A DNA stretch of 9,007 nt, from the NCBI GenBank assembly GCA_027080405.1, contig JALWSL010000057.1, positions 1 to 9,007 of the forward strand. The letters run 5' to 3'. The notes under the pieces were generated by a model. It searched no databases, was not told the DNA's origin, and worked only from the letters and a program-made list of their open reading frames with translations. The position numbers were made by a program, and so were the translations under genes. The stretch comes from Planctomycetaceae bacterium (GTDB lineage Bacteria > Planctomycetota > Planctomycetia > Planctomycetales > Planctomycetaceae). Shown piece after piece: positions 1-7,555 of this stretch (its first letter is position 1; every line of letters begins with the position of its first letter).

Positions 1-1218
1 AGAGAAACGCCGATTGTTCGTGCTCAATTGGATGAAAAAAGCAACGTTACCAAACCGACGCCGCACATCGATTCCAGTGCCGCAAATGTGCGTATCAGAA
101 TCAAGGACGAAAACGGCATCAATTACGGTTCGGGAACGATCATCCATTCGACTCCCGGGGTTTCCTACGTCTTAACCTGCGGGCACATTTTCCGCAAAAT
201 GACGGATGCTTCAAAAGTCGATGTTGATTTTTTCACGGGGGAACGCTTCGAAAGTTATCTGGGTAAAGTCGTTAAGTATGATCTTGATGCCGATGTCGGT
301 TTGATCTCCATTCCGACCGATGGTGTCCTTCCCGTGGCAAGGTTGGCTGCAAGCGGTTCGCAACTTCCCAAGGGAGCGTCGGTCATCAGCGTTGGCTGTA
401 GTGGCGGGCAACCCCCGACAACACAGAATCTCTTTGTCACGGCGCTGAATCGATACACCGGCCCCGATAACGTCGAATGCACCGGAGTTCCTGTTCAGGG
501 ACGTTCGGGGGGCGGATTGTTCAATCTGGAGAACGAGGTGGTCGGTGTTTGTATCGCGGCAGATCCAAAAGAAAAACGTGGTTTATATGCCGGGCTCAAA
601 CCGATTCTCGATCTTGTTGCTTCATGTGGTTTGGAAAGCATTATCCGTCAACAGGAACCGGTATCGCAACCCGTTGCGCAACCTGTTGAAAGTGTTGTCG
701 CGACCAACAGTAATGACGCCTTCGGCGTTCCCATGCAGGAACCCCCTGCAGCCGTTCCGGCAGGAAACACCGCGGGAGTGAACAGTAACAGTGCGCCGAT
801 CTCTTCGAATATTCCACCGGCTGTTCAAGCGTCGGCAATCACCCAAACACCGGCGACCACCCCGTCAGCGGTGCCCTCGTCGACGAACCCTCTGCAGTTT
901 GCGAACGGAGCCCGATTGACTATTGTCATCGAATCTCCAGATGCTCCCGGACAAACGCGTGTCGTGATCATCCCCTCCGCTACGGCTCGATTGATCGCCG
1001 ATTTAACCGGCGAGTTGAACAAAACGCAAAATGTTTCTGCCCATCGCCGCATGATATCGCATTCGAACAGACCTTCGTTTTCACCGGTCAACGCCCGATC
1101 GGTTATCCCAATCAAACAGACAGTCCCGATCCGCAGCGTTTCCCGGGAAGAAGATCGCTCAATGACTATGCCCACCGGTTTCTCAGCCGCCCAACCGTAC
1201 CGCAGAATTCGCCGCTAA
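1..1218 (+). CDS. Trypsin-like serine protease domain protein (5' end outside window)
   Basis: The frame is open from base 1, with nine in-frame codons before the first possible start (TTG at 28), so the true start is probably upstream and the gene is partial. Counting residues from base 28, the protein has a chymotrypsin/HtrA-like fold pattern at about residues 18-200. His53 lies in TCGHIF, Asp89 in DADVGLISI and Ser160 in GRSGGGLFN, which are the expected catalytic triad in the expected order. Residues 205-290 are a Pro/Ala/Ser/Asn-rich linker, followed by a short structured stretch near 292-330 that includes LTIVIESPD. There is no PDZ domain, unlike DegP-type proteases. From about residue 337 the reading becomes less protein-like and ends in an Arg-rich tail, while the other two frames become protein-like in turn (see the next entry). 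The substrate is unknown. The protease domain is well supported; the C-terminal end is doubtful. Confidence 0.82.
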   Translation, partial: RETPIVRAQLDEKSNVTKPTPHIDSSAANVRIRIKDENGINYGSGTIIHSTPGVSYVLTCGHIFRKMTDASKVDVDFFTGERFESYLGKVVKYDLDADVGLISIPTDGVLPVARLAASGSQLPKGASVISVGCSGGQPPTTQNLFVTALNRYTGPDNVECTGVPVQGRSGGGLFNLENEVVGVCIAADPKEKRGLYAGLKPILDLVASCGLESIIRQQEPVSQPVAQPVESVVATNSNDAFGVPMQEPPAAVPAGNTAGVNSNSAPISSNIPPAVQASAITQTPATTPSAVPSSTNPLQFANGARLTIVIESPDAPGQTRVVIIPSATARLIADLTGELNKTQNVSAHRRMISHSNRPSFSPVNARSVIPIKQTVPIRSVSREEDRSMTMPTGFSAAQPYRRIRR

Positions 1219-1303
1219 AGTTCCGGTTTCCAGCCTGTTTGGATTCGAAGAAATGCAGAGCGAACCAACCGATAATCTGCGTAATCAAATTGCTGAAAAA
1301 TGA
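1035..1303 (+). pseudogene. Possible frameshifted C-terminal tail of the protease gene
   Basis: At about 1035-1200 the third frame (codons starting at 1035, 1038 and so on) reads as convincing protein, for example DIAFEQTFVFTG and SLNDYAHRFLSR, with codon choice like the neighbouring genes. From about 1202 the second frame takes over and reads AEFAAKVPVSSLFGFEE up to a TGA at 1301-1303. Going from frame 1 to 3 to 2 would need one base lost near 1025-1055 and another near 1195-1205. The annotated stop at 1216-1218 would then be an artefact or a recent mutation. Alternatives are sequencing or assembly indels, real decay of the tail, or chance. The catalytic domain is not affected in any case. 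Confidence 0.4.
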
Positions 1304-1343
1304 TCGGTCAGGGAACAAAGTTTGCCGGTTTTCAGCAGGGTCA

Positions 1344-1372
1344 TTGCTCTGGCAGGTATTTGTCCGTATGAT
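1344..1372 (+). promoter_or_regulatory. Candidate sigma70-type promoter for the dehydrogenase gene
   Basis: TTGCTC (1344-1349) and TATGAT (1367-1372) are separated by 17 bp. The -10 matches the consensus at five of six positions; the -35 matches mainly at its TTG. It lies about 65 bp before the GTG start at 1438, in sequence that seems non-coding after 1303. This is a pattern match only. Confidence 0.3.
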
Positions 1373-1437
1373 GGAGTGATCGCGGTGGTGAACGCACCCA
1401 TCGCTGATTTGACTGACCTGCCTCACTGGAAATCATC

Positions 1438-2628
1438 GTGATCAATTCTTCGAAACCATCAACCGGAATCGCAAAAGTCTCGGCGTTTGATTTTTCACTA
1501 CCCACCCGCACCGTTTTTGGACCGGGGGCTTTGTCCCGGTTGGGTTCCCTGGCTTGCGAATATGGAGCCCACCATGTTCTTCTTGTTACCGATCAGGGGC
1601 TTGCGCAGGCAGGGCACGAAGCCCGGGCTGTTGATTCGCTCAAGCAAGCCGGACTACAGGTTGTTGTTTTCGATGGTGTGTGTGCCAACCCGACGGTAGA
1701 GGATGTTGATCGTGCCTTGCAGGTGGCCTCTGCCCAGCAGATTGATTTTATTGTCGGCCTGGGAGGTGGCAGCAGTATGGATTGTGCCAAGGGGGTCAAC
1801 TTTCTGCTGACCAATGGAGGGAAAATTGAAGACTATTGGGGCGTTGGAAAAGCGACCAGGCCCATGCTTCCTTTCATCGCGATTCCGACCACTTCCGGAA
1901 CCGGGAGTGAAGCTCAATCGTTCGCATTGATCGCCCAATCTGAAACACACATGAAGATGGCGTGTGGGGACAAGAAAGCGGCGGCGAAGGTAGCGATTCT
2001 CGACCCGGAATTGACTGCGACGATGCCTCATGCGGTTGCATCGGTGACGGCGGTGGACGCGTTGAGCCACGTCGTTGAAACATACGTGACCAAAAAAAGA
2101 ACGCCGGTTTCCTCCATGTTTTCAATGCAGGCGTGGCGGTTGATCATTCAGGCTTTTCCCGCGGTCTTTCAGGATACACCGGATATTGAAGCCCGGGGAA
2201 AGATGCTGCTGGCCGCCCATTGGGCAGGTGCAGCGATCGAACAGTCGATGCTTGGTGCGACCCATGCGTTGGCGAATCCGTTATCTGCCCACTTCAACAC
2301 GGTGCATGGAGTCGCGGTTGGCTTGATGCTGCCCCATGTTGTCCGTTTCAATCAGGGTGTTGTTGGCCATTTATACGGGGAATTGGCTGAAGAAGCGGGG
2401 CTCTGTTCAGCCGATGACCCTGAAGCCTCCGAAAAGCTGGCACAGTACATTCAGCAGCTTGTCGCGATGACGGGAAATCCGACTTCGCTGGATCAGGTGG
2501 AGATCGACAGAAACCTGTTTCCACAACTGGCTCAGGAAGCCGCTGAACAGTGGACAGGCCATTTCAACCCCAGAGAGGTGCGGACAGAATTGATGCAGGA
2601 AATTTACGAATGCGCATGGACCTCATGA
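1438..2628 (+). CDS. Iron-containing alcohol dehydrogenase family protein
   Basis: A 396-residue protein of the Fe-ADH family (group III alcohol dehydrogenases, usually 380-400 residues). The family catalyses NAD(P)-dependent interconversion of alcohols and aldehydes or ketones in the cytoplasm. The N-terminal half has the dinucleotide-binding motif [13 protein letters not shown] (about 107-119) and [12 protein letters not shown] (149-160). The metal ligands expected for the family are visible as Asp207 and His211 in [12 protein letters not shown], His276 in GATHALAN and His290 in NTVHGVAVG. The usual HAxAH motif reads HALAN, with Asn280 in place of the last His. The start is GTG at 1438: an in-frame stop at 1414 leaves few other choices, and TGGA at 1427-1430 is a weak ribosome site. 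The stop overlaps the next gene, which encodes an exported propeller protein. The substrate cannot be deduced from sequence. Confidence 0.93.
   Translation: MINSSKPSTGIAKVSAFDFSLPTRTVFGPGALSRLGSLACEYGAHHVLLVTDQGLAQAGHEARAVDSLKQAGLQVVVFDGVCANPTVEDVDRALQVASAQQIDFIVGLGGGSSMDCAKGVNFLLTNGGKIEDYWGVGKATRPMLPFIAIPTTSGTGSEAQSFALIAQSETHMKMACGDKKAAAKVAILDPELTATMPHAVASVTAVDALSHVVETYVTKKRTPVSSMFSMQAWRLIIQAFPAVFQDTPDIEARGKMLLAAHWAGAAIEQSMLGATHALANPLSAHFNTVHGVAVGLMLPHVVRFNQGVVGHLYGELAEEAGLCSADDPEASEKLAQYIQQLVAMTGNPTSLDQVEIDRNLFPQLAQEAAEQWTGHFNPREVRTELMQEIYECAWTS
2597..2601 (+). promoter_or_regulatory. Ribosome binding site deciding the propeller gene start
   Basis: AGGAA lies eight bases before the ATG at 2610, inside the end of the dehydrogenase gene. 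It favours 2610 over the upstream in-frame start at 2550. A third option, the ATG at 2625, overlaps the dehydrogenase stop as ATGA and gives a tidier signal peptide beginning MKKTVR, but has no ribosome site at normal spacing. Confidence 0.45.
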
Positions 2629-3821
2629 AAAAAACAGTGCGAACCTTGTTTCTCGGCCTTTTTTGGGTAGCGAGTTTGCCCGGCGGGTTGTTCTCGCCGG
2701 CAAATGGTCTTCAGGCAGAAGATGGCGAGAACAAACAGGTGTCGCAGACGGATCAATGGCTCTCATTCAGGAATGGGAACCTGTTGCGGGGTGTTGCCGG
2801 TTCAGATTTGCCCCGCGATTTGAAACAGCTATGGAGCTACGAAACCGAGGATGGCGTTCCAGGAACCCCCGCGATTGCACAAGGTCGTGTTTACTGTGGA
2901 ATATTGGACGGTTTCGTTGTCTGTCTCGATCTTGAAAACGGGCGGGAGTTGTGGAAGTACCGCTCGATAGATGATCCGGATCCCGATAAATTCGCGCCCG
3001 GCTTCAAGGCTGCTCCGCTGGTGACGGAAGATTCGGTTTGTATTGGCGATGAAGAAGGAGTTTTTCATTGTATTGATCGGAAAACAGGGAAGCGACGCTG
3101 GAAATTTGAAACGATGGGAGAAATCATCAGTTCTGCGTCCCGGATCGGAGAGCGGATTGTGTTCGGCTCCTACGACAATTCGCTGTACTGCCTGGAACTG
3201 GCAACAGGAAAGCAATTGTGGAAGTACGAAACAGAAGGGTACGTCAACTGCAGTCCCGCCATCACGCAGGGGTTCACCTTTGTCACCGGTTGCGATGAAC
3301 AGCTCCGTGTTGTTGATATCCAAACAGGAAAACAGATAAAAAGGATGTCCCTCGAGACGTATTTAATCGCCTCGCCCGCCATTTGGGGAGAGATGCTGTA
3401 CGTTGGAACCTACGCCAGTGAAGTGATTGCGGTCAACTGGAAGACGCTTCAAGTGAAGTGGCGATACCGCTCTGCAGCCGGAGAGTTTCCGTATCATTCA
3501 TCTGCGGCACTCACCCCAAAGTTTGTAATTGTCGGTGGTCGTGATAAACTGTTGCACTGTATCGACCGCAAAACAGGAGAAGAGGTCTGGACATTTGCGA
3601 CACGGGGGAAAGTTGACAGCTCGCCTGTGATTGTGGAGGATCGTGTCTATTTTGGCAGTGATGATGGATATCTTTACGGAGTGATACTGGAAACGGGAAA
3701 AGAGTTCTGGAAGGAAAAAATAGGCCGCAAGGTTCCCGGTTCCCCTGCGGTGGGAGAGCGGCATCTTGTCATCGGCAGTGCGGAAACAGGTGGTCAGATA
3801 GTCTGTTTTGGCGGTAAGTGA
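2610..3821 (+). CDS. Exported PQQ-like beta-propeller repeat protein
   Basis: With the start at 2610 the protein has 403 residues. A Sec signal peptide is visible: positive residues at 7-11 (KKTVR), a hydrophobic core at about 12-24, and a likely cleavage site after LQA near residue 36. No lipobox Cys follows the core, so it is probably periplasmic rather than a lipoprotein. The rest is a beta-propeller of PQQ/BamB-type repeats, each ending in a pattern like xTGKxLWKY. Repeat tryptophans stand at 75, 115, 164, 204, 284, 327 and 367; one further repeat near 240 (QTGKQIKRM) lacks the Trp. This fits seven or eight blades. Such domains act as scaffolds (BamB) or, less often, as PQQ enzymes; I see no clear catalytic or cofactor ligands, so a binding role is more likely. 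The gene overlaps the dehydrogenase gene, implying co-transcription. The exact start is uncertain (2610 or 2625). Confidence 0.88.
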   Translation: MRMDLMKKTVRTLFLGLFWVASLPGGLFSPANGLQAEDGENKQVSQTDQWLSFRNGNLLRGVAGSDLPRDLKQLWSYETEDGVPGTPAIAQGRVYCGILDGFVVCLDLENGRELWKYRSIDDPDPDKFAPGFKAAPLVTEDSVCIGDEEGVFHCIDRKTGKRRWKFETMGEIISSASRIGERIVFGSYDNSLYCLELATGKQLWKYETEGYVNCSPAITQGFTFVTGCDEQLRVVDIQTGKQIKRMSLETYLIASPAIWGEMLYVGTYASEVIAVNWKTLQVKWRYRSAAGEFPYHSSAALTPKFVIVGGRDKLLHCIDRKTGEEVWTFATRGKVDSSPVIVEDRVYFGSDDGYLYGVILETGKEFWKEKIGRKVPGSPAVGERHLVIGSAETGGQIVCFGGK

Positions 3822-3942
3822 TTTACGGGAGATTCCAGGCGACCAATTCCATTTGTGTGCCGACAACATTCATAAAACGCAATCAGGTGGTTCTCGGGGT
3901 GCCGACATCCGCCGGTTGATCTTGCAATAATAAAACAGGCCC

Positions 3943-5265
3943 ATGTCGACAGAATTTGAAATCTCAGAACCGGATAAAACGGAAGTTGGCAGTTATTTTA
4001 TTACGAACTACCCACCCTATTCGGTTTGGGACAGAAAGTACCTGCCCGAAGCTCTGCAGGCGTTACAACAGGAACCGGATCGATCGATTCCGATGGGAAT
4101 TTACGCGCACATTCCCTTTTGTCGCAAGCGCTGCCAGTTTTGCTATTTTCGCGTCTATGTCCAGCAGAACGCCAAAACAATCCAGCGTTATGTGCAGGCG
4201 ATGGATGACGAGTTGAACAGACTTTCGAAGATGCCCGGGGTTGAAGGAAGAAAAGTCGAGTTCGTCTATTTTGGCGGCGGAACCCCCAGCTATCTCAGTT
4301 CCAGACAGTTGTGTCAATTGCGGGATCGGCTCAGTCAGTCGGTTTCGTGGGAGACCGCTTCGGAGGTGACATTCGAATGCGAGCCGGGAACGCTGAATCT
4401 GGAGAAGGTGCAAACACTCAGGGAGATTGGAGTGACACGCGTTTCCCTGGGCGTGGAAAGCTTCAATGACGAAATCCTCCAGAAAAATGGGCGTGCCCAT
4501 CTTTCTCCTGAAATCTTTCGGGCGTACGAGTGGATTCAGCAAACCGGTTTTGCACAGGTGAATATCGATTTGATCGCGGGGATGATCGGCGAAACAGATG
4601 AAAACTGGCACCGTAATCTCGACCAGGCGATGCAACTCTCTCCCGATAACATCACCATCTATCAAATGGAACTCCCGTTCAATACGGTCATTTCGCAGCG
4701 GATGAAGGAAACCGGAATCGCCTCTCCGGTGGCTGATTGGCCAACCAAAAGACGATGGGTGAATGAAGCGATCGAACGGCTGGGAGCTGCGGGCTATCAT
4801 GTTGTTTCAGGGCAGGAACTGGTCAAAAATCCCGAAACCGATCATTTCATCTACCGGGATCATCTTTTTCGCGGCCACGATATTCTGCCTCTGGGTGTTT
4901 CTTCTTTTGGCCATTTTCAGGGAGTTCATTATCAGAATTACGATGAGCTTGAACAATACCTGGAAACGGTGGAAGCGGGAGAGTTGCCCATCAATCGCGC
5001 CTACGTTCCCACAAAACATCAGAGTCTGATTCGGGAATTTGTTCTCCAGATGAAAGAATGCAAAGTCGAGGCGGACTACTTCCGGGAAAAATTCGGAGTC
5101 GATATTTTTGTTCAATTCGAAACGGCGATCAGAAACCAGGAGCAGGCGGGCTATCTGAAAGTGGAATCGGACCGGATTGTGCTGACCCGTAAAGGCCTGC
5201 TGCAAATAGACAGCCTGCTTCCGGAGTATTTTGAAGAGCAATACCGTAAAATTCGATACACCTGA
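3943..5265 (+). CDS. Radical SAM protein, HemN/HemW (coproporphyrinogen III oxidase-like) family
   Basis: A 440-residue radical SAM protein. The [4Fe-4S] cluster motif is [10 protein letters not shown], with Cys60, Cys64 and Cys67, preceded by the family signature [14 protein letters not shown] (110-115), ECEPG (145-149) and NIDLIAGM (207-214) follow in the usual HemN/HemW order. Residues about 355-430 resemble the HemN C-terminal winged-helix domain, ending in [12 protein letters not shown]. It lacks the fourth Cys of true HemN (Phe69 instead), so it is unlikely to be a standard oxygen-independent coproporphyrinogen III oxidase. It also lacks the HNxxYW motif common in HemW; that region reads [18 protein letters not shown] of the family is GVE here (170-172). 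Possible roles are heme handling or another radical reaction on a tetrapyrrole or other substrate; none can be chosen. The ATG at 3943 has only a weak, close AGG. It may be transcribed separately from the pair upstream, 121 bp away. Confidence 0.85.
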   Translation: MSTEFEISEPDKTEVGSYFITNYPPYSVWDRKYLPEALQALQQEPDRSIPMGIYAHIPFCRKRCQFCYFRVYVQQNAKTIQRYVQAMDDELNRLSKMPGVEGRKVEFVYFGGGTPSYLSSRQLCQLRDRLSQSVSWETASEVTFECEPGTLNLEKVQTLREIGVTRVSLGVESFNDEILQKNGRAHLSPEIFRAYEWIQQTGFAQVNIDLIAGMIGETDENWHRNLDQAMQLSPDNITIYQMELPFNTVISQRMKETGIASPVADWPTKRRWVNEAIERLGAAGYHVVSGQELVKNPETDHFIYRDHLFRGHDILPLGVSSFGHFQGVHYQNYDELEQYLETVEAGELPINRAYVPTKHQSLIREFVLQMKECKVEADYFREKFGVDIFVQFETAIRNQEQAGYLKVESDRIVLTRKGLLQIDSLLPEYFEEQYRKIRYT

Positions 5266-5333
5266 ATTGGCGAACGGCCGTTGATTCCATTTGCGCTTTG
5301 TGGTTCCTGTTGCGTCGATTTTCCGTAGACTGT

Positions 5334-5364
5334 TTGTAGTCTATTCATGTTGTAGCCTATTCAT
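5334..5364 (+). repeat. Tandem 15-bp direct repeat in an intergenic region
   Basis: TTGTAGTCTATTCAT (5334-5348) is followed one base later by TTGTAGCCTATTCAT (5350-5364); 14 of 15 positions are identical. A weaker partial copy, GTAGACTGTT, lies at 5325-5334. The repeats are about 155 bp before the start of the next gene and 70 bp after the radical SAM stop. They could be operator sites or a small tandem duplication. Confidence 0.55.
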
Positions 5365-5508
5365 ATCTGCGAATTGCTCATGTTCTTCGATTCGTCCGTG
5401 GAAGGGAGATCATTCCCTCCCGCTATTCTGTTTCGATCTGGATTCCAAAACGGCAGGAGTGGAAAACTGCTGGTTCAGGCGGGGGCCGTTCTCATGATGG
5501 AATCTTGT

Positions 5509-5512
5509 GGAG
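5509..5512 (+). promoter_or_regulatory. Ribosome binding site fixing the start at 5520
   Basis: GGAG lies seven bases before the ATG at 5520. This argues against the alternative TTG start at 5505, which would place the site inside the gene and add five residues (MWRRK). Confidence 0.6.
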
Positions 5513-5519
5513 AAGAAAG

Positions 5520-6488
5520 ATGACTTTCGATCAGCAGGAAACATTTTCAGTTGAGCCGGTTGCGATTACTGTGCAGGATCGTCTGGAAGAATTCGGGATG
5601 TCGCTTTCGCCCGATATCGATTACGACCTGGAAAAAATCTTTCCCAAAGTGGAAGGCTGGGGCTGGAAGGTTCCTTTTAAGTCGAAATATAAACTGGTTC
5701 GGCATCTGGAGAGCTTGCTCAAGGATTGTCTGTTTGAAGGAGAAAAAGTTCTTTTTCTGGCCAAGGGAAATCAGCACTCCCTTACCGAGGCGGTTTTCAT
5801 GGGGGTCTGGGCTCATGGAATCAATCACACCGTTTTTGTTCTGACAAATGTCCGTTTGCTGATGTTCCGTACGAATTCAAGGGGGAAGCCGAAAAAAACG
5901 TTCTGGATGGTCTATTACAACCAGATCGTTCACTTCAAGGGGAATTGGCACGGAATGCTGAATCTGAAACTGAAGGATGGACGCAAGTTGAGTTTTTCAG
6001 GTTTTTCCAGGCAGGATCGCAAGGAAATGCCAACCATTTTCACTCAGGCACTGGAGGCGTTTCGGCAGTCGGAATTCAATCCCCCTGTTTCCCAATCATT
6101 GGAAAATCTTTGCAGTCATTGCCTGGATAAAGTTTCCAGAGATGAATACTTCTGCGAAACATGTGGGGCGAAGTTCTGGTCTCCGAAGGAACTGGCGTTG
6201 CGCAGTTTGATCTTTCCGTCCTGGGGTGATTTTTTGATGGGACATCATTTTATCGCCTTTCTCGAAATGTTCGGCGGGTTGAGCAGTTGGACATTTTTGA
6301 TCGTCGGGCTTTCACGATTTCTGACGGGCGCTGATCCTTCAGATGTCGTCTCGGCCATTCTCCTTTTTCTGATCGTCAATGGCACCGATGCCATGCTGAC
6401 CTATCATATTGCCCGCAAAGGGTTGCATCCCAGGTCCCTCCCTGCAGAAAAAGGTGAATCGATAACGTTCGATTCGCAACCGGGGTGA
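5520..6488 (+). CDS. Predicted membrane protein with PH-like domain and zinc ribbon
   Basis: The protein has 322 residues from the ATG at 5520. Residues about 70-180 resemble a bacterial PH-like domain (YokE/GRAM-like): it begins LFEGEKVLFLAKG, has the strand pattern FVLTNVRLLMF (106-116), then YNQIVHFKG and a basic strand. Next comes a short zinc ribbon with CSHC and CETC (Cys198, 201, 212 and 215). Two hydrophobic segments at about 241-268 and 275-297 are likely membrane helices. The N-terminal 60 residues are acidic with no recognised domain. No signal peptide is seen, so the PH and zinc domains are probably cytoplasmic. The PH domain may bind lipid or protein; the function is unknown. The gene is preceded by 254 bp without a gene and converges with the next one, 24 bp away. 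The domain calls come from pattern recognition; the gene itself is secure. Confidence 0.8.
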   Translation: MTFDQQETFSVEPVAITVQDRLEEFGMSLSPDIDYDLEKIFPKVEGWGWKVPFKSKYKLVRHLESLLKDCLFEGEKVLFLAKGNQHSLTEAVFMGVWAHGINHTVFVLTNVRLLMFRTNSRGKPKKTFWMVYYNQIVHFKGNWHGMLNLKLKDGRKLSFSGFSRQDRKEMPTIFTQALEAFRQSEFNPPVSQSLENLCSHCLDKVSRDEYFCETCGAKFWSPKELALRSLIFPSWGDFLMGHHFIAFLEMFGGLSSWTFLIVGLSRFLTGADPSDVVSAILLFLIVNGTDAMLTYHIARKGLHPRSLPAEKGESITFDSQPG

Positions 6489-6512
6489 AACACTCCGGCA
6501 GGGAGCGGTGAT

Positions 6513-7259
6513 TCAGCGAGGTGTGTCGTAAAATTCGAAACTGACGATATAACCCCTCATCCCCTGAAAGCGGATGGCCAGTTCCGCCTGGACGGTTCCC
6601 TGTTTTCCTTTTATCTCGTAAAAGAGATCGATCTGTTGGAGTTGTTCATTCGGAAGAACGGTCAACTTGGCGAATCGATAACGGATCGTTTCCGCACCGC
6701 CCGTTTTTTCGCCGATTTTTTCCGCATACGATTTCAGATCACTGGTCGTCAGCTGAGCAGCTATTTTTTCATGAAGGAGTTTTTTGGCAGCCTGGTAGTT
6801 GAGAGCCTGCAGTTCCTTCAAAAAATTTTCACCCTGCTTGTTGTAGTATTGCAGCGAAGTCGGTCTCTGAAACCAGTTTATCAGTTTGGCCGATTTTACT
6901 TCAAACTTGACAATTTCCCGATTGGACAGGTTGATCTGAACATGTGCCTTTCCCTTTTTGAACTGGACAGTCGCCGTGTATTCCTGCACCGTCGGGAGAA
7001 TCTGTTCAAACTCCGGGACAATATCAACAACTGGCCCCAGGCGGAAAGAAACCGCCTGCAACCAGGCTTCGAGAATGGGAGGATCGATCTGCCTGGCAAG
7101 TTGTGGATGCATCAATTTTTTTACAGATTCGACCTGCCCGGTATCTACTGCATCAAAAAATAACCGGATCGGATTCTCATCGGCGTTGGCCGGGTTGAGA
7201 CTGAGAGACAGTGACGTGAACGCAACGAGCCAGGCGCATCGGTTCCTCATTTTTTTCAT
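6513..7259 (-). CDS. Exported protein with two DUF3887/NTF2-like units
   Basis: A 248-residue protein with a clear Sec signal peptide: basic start MKKMRNR, hydrophobic core about 9-21, and a cleavage site after ANA at residue 26. The mature part seems to contain two related units. The first (about 28-128) begins NPIRLFFDAVDTGQVESV; the second (about 142-245) begins GENFLKELQALNYQAAKK. Both have an opening helix, a helical KKLMHP or KKLLHE segment, then several beta strands. This resembles tandem DUF3887-type NTF2-like folds, which bind small ligands or peptides, but no active-site residues are visible. On the minus strand GGAG stands nine bases before the ATG at 7259, supporting that start. 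The gene is divergent from the phosphatase gene and convergent with the PH/zinc-ribbon gene. Its role is unknown; a periplasmic location is likely. Confidence 0.82.
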   Translation of the reverse strand: MKKMRNRCAWLVAFTSLSLSLNPANADENPIRLFFDAVDTGQVESVKKLMHPQLARQIDPPILEAWLQAVSFRLGPVVDIVPEFEQILPTVQEYTATVQFKKGKAHVQINLSNREIVKFEVKSAKLINWFQRPTSLQYYNKQGENFLKELQALNYQAAKKLLHEKIAAQLTTSDLKSYAEKIGEKTGGAETIRYRFAKLTVLPNEQLQQIDLFYEIKGKQGTVQAELAIRFQGMRGYIVSFEFYDTPR

Positions 7260-7268
7260 AAAACGTCA

Positions 7269-7272
7269 CTCC
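7269..7272 (-). promoter_or_regulatory. Ribosome binding site for the exported DUF3887-like protein
   Basis: Read on the minus strand, GGAG lies nine bases before the ATG at 7259-7257. It supports this start over the second in-frame ATG three codons later. Confidence 0.5.
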
Positions 7273-7323
7273 GTTTTGCAGGATGAACAGAAAGAAACTG
7301 CCAAGGGCATTGATTCGGATGAT

Positions 7324-7344
7324 TCAGGTAACCGGAGCACCTGA
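7324..7344. repeat. Perfect 6-bp inverted repeat, possible operator
   Basis: TCAGGT (7324-7329) and ACCTGA (7339-7344) are separated by nine bases. The half-site extended by one base, TTCAGGT (7323-7329), recurs at 7446-7452. A two-fold operator site for a dimeric regulator is possible; six-base arms also arise by chance. Confidence 0.3.
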
Positions 7345-7512
7345 CCGATCTGGAGGAGTTCATACCAGATTACGCCCGGAATTGCTACAATCAGCCTGTG
7401 TAACCGGGACGCCTGGTGTGTGAATTATGGCAGTAATTGCATTCGTTCAGGTGTCTCGATTGTGCATCTGATGTATATTGCACCGAGAGCCGCTGCCCGG
7501 ATTTCGTGCTTT

Positions 7513-7551
7513 CAACAATCCGTCCGGAGGGCGGTAAGTCTCGGGTTGTCG
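7513..7551 (+). other. Possible hairpin in the phosphatase upstream region
   Basis: CAACAATCC (7513-7521) can pair with GGGTTGTCG (7543-7551) at eight of nine positions, counting one G-U pair. Alternatively CCGTCC (7520-7525) pairs fully with GGGCGG (7529-7534) over a three-base loop. No run of T follows, so it is not a typical terminator. It lies before the -10 candidate and may not be transcribed. Confidence 0.2.
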
Positions 7552-7555
7552 CCTG

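Noticed and set aside
1166..1426. An 86-codon minus-strand frame across the protease-dehydrogenase gap
   Set aside because: No ribosome site or domain; the plus strand carries the better coding signal in most of this stretch.
2550..2609. Longer N-terminus for the propeller protein starting at 2550
   Set aside because: It would add 20 hydrophilic residues before the signal peptide and overlap the dehydrogenase by 79 bases, while 2610 has a good ribosome site.
4063..4800. A 245-codon open frame on the minus strand inside the radical SAM gene
   Set aside because: It lies fully antisense to a gene with clear motifs, shows no recognisable domain, and reads like a mirrored frame.
5273..5282. Palindrome AACGGCCGTT after the radical SAM stop
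   Set aside because: Ten bases without a loop or T run; likely chance.
5291..5497. A 68-codon frame with TTG start between the radical SAM and PH/zinc-ribbon genes
   Set aside because: Cys- and Ser-rich composition, no ribosome site and unusual codon use; it looks like non-coding sequence.
6489..6512. Possible bidirectional terminator between the convergent genes
   Set aside because: Only a four-base stem (CTCC/GGAG) with no T run on either strand; too weak to call.
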